64,000 bases of DNA from Paramecium sonneborni (taxonomy: Eukaryota > Ciliophora > Oligohymenophorea > Peniculida > Parameciidae): assembly GCA_905182985.1 (NCBI GenBank), contig CAJJDN010000189.1:46261-110260 (forward strand). The letters are read 5' to 3'. The translations under genes were made by a program, and so were the position numbers. Of the stretch, positions 56,501 to 64,000 are shown in pieces (position 1 is the first letter of the stretch; every line of letters starts with the position of its first letter). The notes beneath the pieces were generated by a model. The model did not search any database and was not told where the DNA came from. It saw only the letters and a program-made list of their open reading frames with translations.

Positions 56501-57136
56501 TCAACAGACTCTAAGAATCCAAGATTACAAATGATTTGAAACATAAATATAAGATCTTCTCTCTTAGAGAATCTAAATGAATGGCTTAGATTAAATTCCT
56601 AATTATGTAATAGAAATTTTATTATATCCAGGTTAATCAAAGAGCTTACTAGGATTTGATGATAATAGAATATTTACATAAAAATTCTGACGCTTTTGAT
56701 TCAGTACTTATTTACTATTTTAGAATCTCTTAAAATTGGTTTCACGAATTTCAATAAAGACTTGGCGTTATTCTAATATTATGTGTATAAATATTACTTA
56801 AGGGTTAATAAATGGAGTTTATTGAATCTTATGCTTGATGTTATTTAATTTTAATTTATGTTCTTATCCTTCCATTATTGATTCCTTTTGTTTAATATCG
56901 CAACCATTAAGTGTTTTTAATTCTTTCGCATATTATTTTTGAAATATCATAATCTCTTCAATTGTCATTCCTCTTTGATTCTCATCATCTCTTTTAAAAT
57001 ATTGGTAATTAATAAATATGCCATCTTTTAACAAAACTATTAATTTATATAAATAATATACTGCAAAATTTAAGTTTATTTTATGATTTATTTGAACTCG
57101 ATTATAATATTTTAAAAGTACTCTTACTAATTTCAT
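56501..57136 (-). CDS. Open 211-aa frame, unrecognised
   Basis: ATG at 57136 (complement), first ATG after an upstream TGA; TGA at 56501-56503. The N-part is basic/hydrophobic (MKLVRVLLKYYNRVQINHKI); the middle is acidic and Gln/Lys-rich (KRDDENQRGMTIEEIMIFQK) and could be helical. No motif recognised. In this code an ORF of this size is not strong evidence by itself. Confidence 0.35.
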
Positions 57137-57640
57137 AAATTCTTGACCATTTATTAATCACTTCCATTTAATTTTTAATTTTCTAACCACATATTTCTTT
57201 TATTTTTATTCACAGTATCTTACAAATCTATAAATTATTATAGTGAATCAACCAATTAATTCGCTATTTAAAATTTTTGCATATTGAGTTGCTATTGCAA
57301 TTAAGTATTAATCATTTTTAATATTTCTCTACTACCTACCTATTTGATCTATCATAAAAACCTTATATCAATTTGTATTATTATATATATTGTCAATCAA
57401 TTAAATCCAATCAATTACAAATGCTTTACATTTTTAATAAATTATTGACAATAAATTCTCCTTACCTCTATAAATAAAAAGAATATTAATTTAATATATA
57501 GAATATTTGATCATTAAAATATTTATTGATTTATGGAAGAACCTAAAACTTAAATTAAAAATATTGTTAAAGTTTTATATTTTAACATCGATGTAAAGTA
57601 ATCAAAATGTAGCCATGTGAAAAATATACTATGATTAGCA
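57137..57640. other. AT-rich intergenic stretch
   Basis: No motif or gene recognised. Confidence 0.4.
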
Positions 57641-58160
57641 AATTCTAAGTTGATATAAAGTAAAAAGAGCAAAAGAGAAGACAATCAGGATTTTCTTAGA
57701 ATATTACAGAAGTTAAGTAAAATTAGAGAGAATCCTGCAAATATTGAAAAAATTAAGAGAAATCATAGAGCTTATGCTAATGAAGTTGATAAATTAAAAA
57801 TGGAAACATCAAAATACTTTGAATTATAGAAAATATTAGATGAATTTAGTTTCAGAGGATTCTAGAAAGAAGATTTGGATACAAAATAGTATGTATTTGG
57901 TTGCCCCAAAGCTACTTTTGATTTAGTTTCAAAGAGAAAAAAATGGAGAAAGAGAAAGTTAAATTTTAAGATGAAATAAAAGTTTAATAAGAAGAAATAT
58001 AAAAGAACTAGATAAAATATTTCGTTAATATTAAGCATTTAAAAGTTGTTCTGAAATTGCATTTAAATGCTTATGATATTAATATATATTTGGCAGATTT
58101 TTAAGATAAGCTTGTAAATATAACTCCAAGAGCCTTTATTTTATTAAGAATAAAATGATA
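57641..58160 (+). pseudogene. Coiled-coil relic, possibly dynein heavy-chain tail
   Basis: The frame DNQDFLRILQKLSKIRENPA continues through IEKIKRNHRAYANEVDKLKM and KYFELQKILDEFSFRGFQKE. After a frame change MEKEKVKFQDEIKVQQEEIQ leads to DINIYLADFQDKLVNITPRA and TGA. Long charged helices with N-H-x-x-Y...D-x-L and E-K-E-K-x-x-F-x-x-E-x-x-x-Q-Q-E-E-I resemble tail segments of axonemal dynein heavy chains, but no diagnostic motor motif is present. Other coiled-coil proteins are equally possible. Confidence 0.35.
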
Positions 58161-60036
58161 AAATAAGATAACTTCTAATCTAAAGAGAATTAAAGTAATT
58201 TATGGATAAATTCAAAAGGATGGTTGAATAAATCAAAATTTTGGCTGAATGATGAATTACCATCTATTGATTCTGTTTCAACTGAATAAGGGATTGAGAA
58301 AGTTTACATCATTTTAACAGGTGTTTAATCTTTAGTAGCAAAAAAGGATATTTCACCAATTCAAAATAAAAAAATCGATTTTAGATTATGGTAGTCGAAT
58401 TTAGAAATGATGTCATTAAAACTTTTGAATCCGCTTGAAAAGAGTTTTTATTTTAATCAACTCAAATTTTAAATTGATGTAATAGTTTTTTTAAATTTAG
58501 AACTTGATAAATAATCTAAATAACATTTTAGCCCTTAAAAAAAATTTATAACCTTAAATCTCATCCATAAACATTTCAATTAATTAATAATATTATTTAG
58601 TTTTCGAATATGGCACATAATAGAAAAGCCACAATTACATTAACATCATTTCTTGGATATATCTAAGAAAATTAAGAATTTTAAAATTATGCATATAATA
58701 TACATAAATAACACACTTAAATCCTCTCTTTTAGAAACTTGGATTCTCTTAGGAACTTTCTTCCATAGCTGTATATTAATATTATTAGCTATGATCCATA
58801 GTAGTATATTATAAATTATTTATTAAACGTATATATTATTTTTTTATTTATTTTATGATTATTATTCAAATTATTATAGGTATAATAATTTTCCCCTTTT
58901 TATAAGTTTTGAGTTCTAAAACTATTCCTTTATATATTTTTTGGATAAGCAAATTTAGATAATAAAAAATTTTCCAGAAATAATTTAATAGCATCCTATT
59001 GAGGTATTCTGCTGACAACTTTCTCTTTTTTAAATAGAATATTCTAATTATATATTAAATTTATTAATAAAATGTATAATTTATGTATAAAATATTTAAT
59101 TTTATTTAATAACATAGATATTAAAATATAAATTAAATGATAATCTGGATGCATTGAAAGATAAATGAAATCTCAAATATATGATTAACAGGATTTTAAT
59201 CTTTATAATCTTTCATAATGCAAAAACCATTAAGCGATAACTTTTTAGGCATTTTTATTACAACTATTAACAAAATCTATTTTAAGGGTTGGTTCTTAAG
59301 AATTAGTTGATTAAATGTGTAAGAAAATATAGTGATCCTTGTAACCTATTGTTAATATTTAATAAGTAATTTATCATCTTGCATTTTAAATTAAAAATAT
59401 AATTTAACAAAATAACTAGTTATTTTTTTATGCTAACTGCTTGAATTAACAATTACGATCTAATCAATATATTTCTACTTTGATAATTATGGGTTTAGAT
59501 TAATGAGAATCTGACAGCTACATTAATAATAAGTGTTTCATATAGTTTTAAAGGATAGATACAAGTGGGTTTTGGTTTTTAAAATAATATTTTAAATTAA
59601 ATTAGTATAATCAATTGGATCTTGCTCCTCAAAAAAATAAAAAGCGCATCATACTTCTTTGCCTCGAAACTTGCAAATATATGCACATTCTCAATTGACA
59701 TAGAAAAATGTATACAGTAACCTAAAAACAACGATTCATCGAATAATCTATTTAATACAATGAGAATTAAAATTAATACATATTGAATTATCCTTTTTAA
59801 GATAAACATTTTTAATTAACAAAATTCTAAAAAAATTAAGCAAGGAGTATTTAATTTAATCTTGTAATATATATATTATATGCCTTTGTTGACAAAAAAA
59901 TTTCAAAATTATAGAAATAAAATGAATAATATATATTTAGATAAATTTTAAATTGTCTAGATTACATTCCAAACATAAGATTCAAATATTGTATCAGTCT
60001 TTTAAAGGACAAAACTCTATCTGAATATATATAAAC
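58161..60036. other. Long AT-rich stretch, no gene recognised
   Basis: About 1.9 kb with long A/T runs. A few plus-strand scraps to about 58480, then little that looks coding. Confidence 0.45.
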
Positions 60037-61060
60037 TGATAAAATGATTGTTAAGATAATAGATAAGATCGATAGAACAAAGAAAAAATTTAGTGCTAAA
60101 CCATTTGTTAAGCATTTTTTCATTTCAAACTAATGTAAATCAAGAATTTCACAATCTATAAAAATATTTTAAGTAATTTTACAGTTCGATTTAAACCTTA
60201 AAGAATAATTAGCGAAGTTCATTTTGAGCAAATCTAGAATCTATATACAAGAAATATGACAGTGCAAGACAACAGATTTTATAGAAGTATTAATAAAAGA
60301 AAGTAATTATTCAAAAATTAGTAATTTTAATAAATGAGAGACAGAAATCATAATAGGGGATAATTTAAAGACACTCCTACTATTTCTCAAAAAAACGAAG
60401 ATTAAGATCAATCTACTTCTCTTTCTTTGAAAATAATTTGGAGACATAAACTCAACAAGAGTAGATTCCTTTTTGTAGAAAATTAAAAATGAACTTTTAC
60501 TAGTATCTAGAAAGATCACATTTGATGTTTTCAGAATGTAAACTCAATTACTAATCTAAAAAAGCTTATTGAAAAATATACAAGAAATATTATCATTAAT
60601 AGATATAAATTAATTAAATAAATAGAATATCTTGATTAAATTAAAATTATTACTCACAAATTGGAGTTTAATTCAGAAAAATTTGATATTAAGAGTTCAA
60701 AAAAAAGAAGATAAGTGATAGTGAAATTTGAAAAATTTAGTATATTGTCAGATTCTACCTCTTTATGTAGAATTCATAACAATAAGAGGGATCAAGACAA
60801 CTTGCAGATTTTAATTTTATTATTATGATAAGATGAATCATACAAAAAATAACTTAATAAAAAGAAATTTAATAATTATTACGAACTTACAAAGATGAAT
60901 AACACTATCTTAGGTATGTCAAAATTTGATAATTTGAATGAAAACACATATTGAATGATGTTGAAATTCAAAACCTAAATAAAACTATATCAAAAATACG
61001 AGCAAGATGTATCCTTCTATTTAAGTATAAGAATTAAGAATCATTAAAAGATCTATATTT
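60037..61060 (+). pseudogene. Unrecognised decayed plus-strand gene
   Basis: Consecutive frames: KMIVKIIDKIDRTKKKFSAK (about 60043) to TGA near 60258, ILSLIDIN near 60600, then VKFEKFSILSDSTSLCRIHN (about 60721) and LYQKYEQDVSFYLSIRIKNH (about 60990). They are all on one strand with similar Lys/Ile/Gln composition and look like one gene with several breaks. Paramecium PAS-type membrane proteins have comparable stretches, but I cannot confirm that. Confidence 0.3.
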
Positions 61061-61805
61061 GCAATCAAAGATGGTATTCAAATGTAAAGGATGCTCTAAT
61101 CATTTGAATAATGTTTTAAGATAATAGCTTATTTATCAGGCAATAAGATTGCATTATTTAGTGAAGTAGATAACCTACTTATTAATTATCCAAGTACAGG
61201 ATAGACTAGATTTAATTTAAACAAATTCTCTTGATACTTAAGGCAATATAATTATATATATGGAACTTGTTAAAATAATATATGATACCTTCTAAAATTA
61301 AGTGATAGTTCGATGAATAGCTCTAATATTTATTTAGCTCTAAATTCAATTAAACTAAGATTAATTACAGAGCTTAGTTATTTATAATAAATAAACATAT
61401 TTGATGATGAAATAATATTTGAAAACAGTGTCACACAAGTTAATAAGAATTGTAATGTTTCATTTAAAATAGCAGATATAATTAAAAAAAATAATAGTTA
61501 TTATTTACAATATGAACTTACAATATTTGCTAGTTTAAAGAAATGATATGGGAAGATAACCTTCATAACAGATATGGGAATTGGGATAAAAGGAAATGAG
61601 CTAAGTTATAAATTTTTAGTTATTTTATATGCGGCGAAACAGTATATAAATCATATGCTATGGATAAAGAAATTAGCAATTCTTTATTTTACGTAAAAAA
61701 ATAGTGAATCTAAACAAAAACACATGCTTTCATAAGAATTAGTTACTAAGTTTCATCATAATAGAAAATTAAAATTAGAATATATAATAACTAGTTTTGA
61801 ATGAG
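61061..61805. other. Broken frames, nothing recognised
   Basis: Scattered plus-strand frames, probably the continuation of the preceding relic. Confidence 0.3.
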
Positions 61806-62641
61806 AAATTATTTATTAATCTAATTTAAATGTTAGTTAGTTGGATGAATAAGCCTCATAAAACAATATTCTTTTCCATCTTATACTAAGATCTTCCTTC
61901 TTTCAAAAATAATGGAATATTCCTAATCATATTATTTATATCTAACAATAACAGCGTGATCCATTTATTGTTGATAAAATATAAATAGAGTAAGAGAGTG
62001 CAACAATCTTAATTGAGATCTATTCTATTGTTAAAATCATTTAGAAATTGATGATTGATTTTATATTTCTGAACCATAAGCCACTAAATTAAGTAATTAT
62101 TCAGAACATTTAAATATTCTCATTCAACTATTTATAAATGCTTTATTTGTCTATTTGCCAAATACAAGAAGCCATATGTAAATATAAATAAGAACTAAAA
62201 AATAGATAGCTGGCAATAGAGTAATTGCCCTTTCAATCAAATTCTATATCTCTTAATTTTAAGATTTTTTTTTAATTTAGAATTTCATCTATTTCTCTCT
62301 AAGAACTTAAAGGCTTTTTAGTAATTTGTAAATAATAAATTCTTGATACAGTGTAAATTTATAGTTGTTTATTACTAAACATGTAAGCTTACTAGATATT
62401 AAAATTTATAATATAACTATATTATTTAAAAAAAATATTCCCTCCCGATTAAATTCGTCTATTTTATACAAATAATAATAGGATATTAAATCATTAATAT
62501 CTGATCTTCCAGATAAAGGGATTAAATATTTAATCCTAAAAAATAGACTAATAAATACTTTAATTGTTAACTATTATAGAATTTATGGAATAATTAAATC
62601 ACAAAGACTCTATTAAATTTTTGAGAAGTTGGATTTATTGA
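61806..62641 (+). CDS. Open 278-codon frame, unrecognised
   Basis: Bounded by TGA on both sides, no internal TGA. It contains Gln/Ile-rich segments (DPFIVDKIQIEQESATILIE; LSICQIQEAICKYKQELKNR) and no recognisable domain. The right half becomes very A/T-rich and is probably non-coding. There is no clear initiator ATG near the left end. Confidence 0.3.
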
Positions 62642-63129
62642 TCTTGACCAATCCTATCTTAAGCTGACTAATTTTGCCCAATTCTAACCTTAAAGCCAAT
62701 TTATAGTAGTGGAATTAGCTATATGTAATTAAAGATTAATTTGGCTTTATAAAAGGGTGTAGTCCTAAATTTTAATAAATCTTAAACTTAAGGAGGTCTC
62801 AAGAAAGTAACAAACAGGCTGTGTTTTTCACTTTAAACCACCTTATAATAGTTAATCCCTTTGAGATACTTTTGAATATTTAACTAAGAAGAATATTTAT
62901 AAATAAATGAATAACTTTCTTAAATCTCTTATGAACTGGTAATATAAACAACCTTAAATTTTAATATCTGTTATAGATTAACTGTTTACAAATAATTTGT
63001 ATTCCTAAAACTTCGCTGGAAAGGTCAAATTAAAAATATCTCTCATCTATAGACTCATTTATTCTCATGATAATTTAATTATAAATTGTTTAATAATTTC
63101 TTTTCTGAAATTTAGTCTAGAGATATTTG
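62642..63129. other. AT-rich intergenic stretch
   Basis: No gene or motif recognised. Confidence 0.4.
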
Positions 63130-63550
63130 ATTAAATTTTAAATGGAAAAAATTTGGATTATTGTTTAGAGCAAAGATTGATATCAGGGCTTTATATAAAC
63201 ATATAAGAAATCCACTACTCAATGAAGTAATGTTATTTAAAAAAACGAGTAGAGATAATCGGGCATACTCAATTTACAATTTTTTTGAACAAATTTTTAA
63301 AAGTGTTGAAGAAGTCGCTCATACAATAAGAACTAATGAATACTCAAATAAAATAGAATCATATTAATGGGTATTAAAAAGGCATGAGAGTTAAAACGAG
63401 AAAAAATTTATGAATTTAAAGATTGAAATTTATATAATACTTGTTTAATCAAGAAAAAACTTTAGGAATTTGTAAATTATAATATTGTAAGAGAATGTAA
63501 AGATCCTACTTAAAATTGTTATAACAAAATACAATTCAAACCTTACATGA
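63130..63550 (+). CDS. Short unrecognised frame
   Basis: After a TGA at about 63127: KIDIRALYKHIRNPLLNEVM and NFFEQIFKSVEEVAHTIRTN are well-formed amphipathic helices; the tail is Lys/Ile-rich to TGA 63548-63550. The first in-frame ATG is at 63229. Family unknown. Confidence 0.35.
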
Positions 63551-63732
63551 TCTCTATAAAAAATGATCTAATTATCCCAAGATATATATATAGTTGTAAA
63601 AAATGAAAAAAAATAATTTTGACTATTTTAAAATTATTGTTATAGTATAATTAATATGCATAATGAAGACAAGAAAAATAATGAAAAAAATCAAACAAAA
63701 TTAGCATCCTACCCTCTAAATATGAATTGTGG

Positions 63733-64000
63733 GTGATATTATATTTTATATAACTAAGAAGACAGTAGTTTTTGATCTAGATGAAACATTAATGCATTGT
63801 AATGAAGAAGAGAGAATGAGTTTGAAAGTAGTGTTACTTATAAACATTTTCAACTGGAGAAAAAGCTAATGCTCGAATCAATATTAGGCCTTTTGCTGAA
63901 AAGATGATAAAATTATTTAGTGATGATTGTGAAGCAATAATTTTTACAGCTTCTCATAAATGATACGGTAATGAAGTACCAGAGTATATAATTTAAAGGC
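63733..64000 (+). pseudogene. FCP/SCP-type (NIF-like, HAD) phosphatase, N-part, cut by window end
   Basis: KKTVVFDLDETLMHCNEE holds the D-x-D-x-T nucleophile motif with D-L-D-E-T, typical of RNA polymerase II CTD phosphatases. After a frameshift in the following 60 bp, ARINIRPFAEKMIKLFSDDC and EAIIFTASHK match the family's R-P-x-x-x-F-L and x-F-T-A-S blocks. A TGA directly follows SHK where the family has Y-A-D. These enzymes dephosphorylate CTD serines in the nucleus. The frameshift and TGA show decay; the C-terminal half is outside the window. Confidence 0.7.

Noticed and set aside
59597..60519. Minus-strand frames at 59597-59809 and 60307-60519
   Set aside because: Low-complexity hydrophobic sequence, no motif; the second is antisense to a more protein-like plus-strand frame.
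1..64000. Search for tRNA and rRNA genes
   Set aside because: I saw no A-box/B-box pair with a plausible cloverleaf and no rRNA-like GC-rich conserved block.

Overview
The window looks like Paramecium DNA (Oligohymenophorea, ciliate nuclear code). It is about 80% A+T. Coding similarity appears only when TAA and TAG are read as glutamine, leaving TGA as the sole stop. Introns are tiny (about 22-34 nt, GTA...TAG). Q-rich protein tails are written largely with TAA. Because TGA is the only stop, open frames of 150-250 codons arise easily by chance here, so I rely on motifs rather than ORF length.

Almost every recognisable gene is damaged by TGA codons, single-base frameshifts, lost start codons or lost catalytic residues, and the genes often lack one end. 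Paramecium macronuclear DNA is normally compact and gene-dense. A long run of decayed, shuffled gene fragments therefore suggests germline-limited (micronuclear) DNA or a pseudogene-rich chromosome region. That is inference; sequence alone cannot settle it.

The assembly has a repeated defect. At seven places a 0.97-1.32 kb block occurs twice in direct orientation, separated by one N (six cases) or by 243 N (one case): junctions at 7595, 13926, 18336, 27684-27926, 33614, 43728 and 51059. The left flank continues only into copy 1 and the right flank only out of copy 2, as expected for unmerged overlapping contig ends. Without them the locus is about 55.8 kb.

Layout, left to right. 0-3.3 kb: decayed ubiquitin-specific protease fused to an open 11-unit TPR array with one intron per unit. 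3.3-5.3 kb: 36-bp perfect palindrome, Tc1/mariner-like transposase remnant, AGTGTTCACT minisatellite. 5.9-10.9 kb: decayed coiled-coil gene (-) and FtsX-like permease (+). 12.1-12.7 kb: intact-looking RING protein (-). 13-17.2 kb: unrecognised decayed frames. 19-25 kb: decayed Myb, Tim44, protein kinase and cofilin genes, then an open coiled-coil ORF. 25.2-29 kb: RBR E3 ligase (+) running into a dead Lon protease (-). 29-32.5 kb: truncated RNA-dependent RNA polymerase with a destroyed catalytic motif, EQQQ coiled coil, CHAT-domain gene. 33-35.4 kb: DHHC palmitoyltransferase and B-box fragments (-). 36-41 kb: membrane protein, MORN/WG-like repeat gene, WD40 gene. 43-50 kb: cysteine-rich surface-type proteins. 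50.6-52.5 kb: WD40 start (-). 55-55.7 kb: two complementary kinase fragments on opposite strands. 56-63.5 kb: unrecognised frames. 63.7-64 kb: FCP/SCP-type phosphatase running off the end.

No operon or common pathway is visible. The genes look like unrelated relics. Ubiquitin-linked functions (USP, RING, RBR) and kinases recur, but these are large families in Paramecium. I found no tRNA, rRNA, CRISPR or telomere array.
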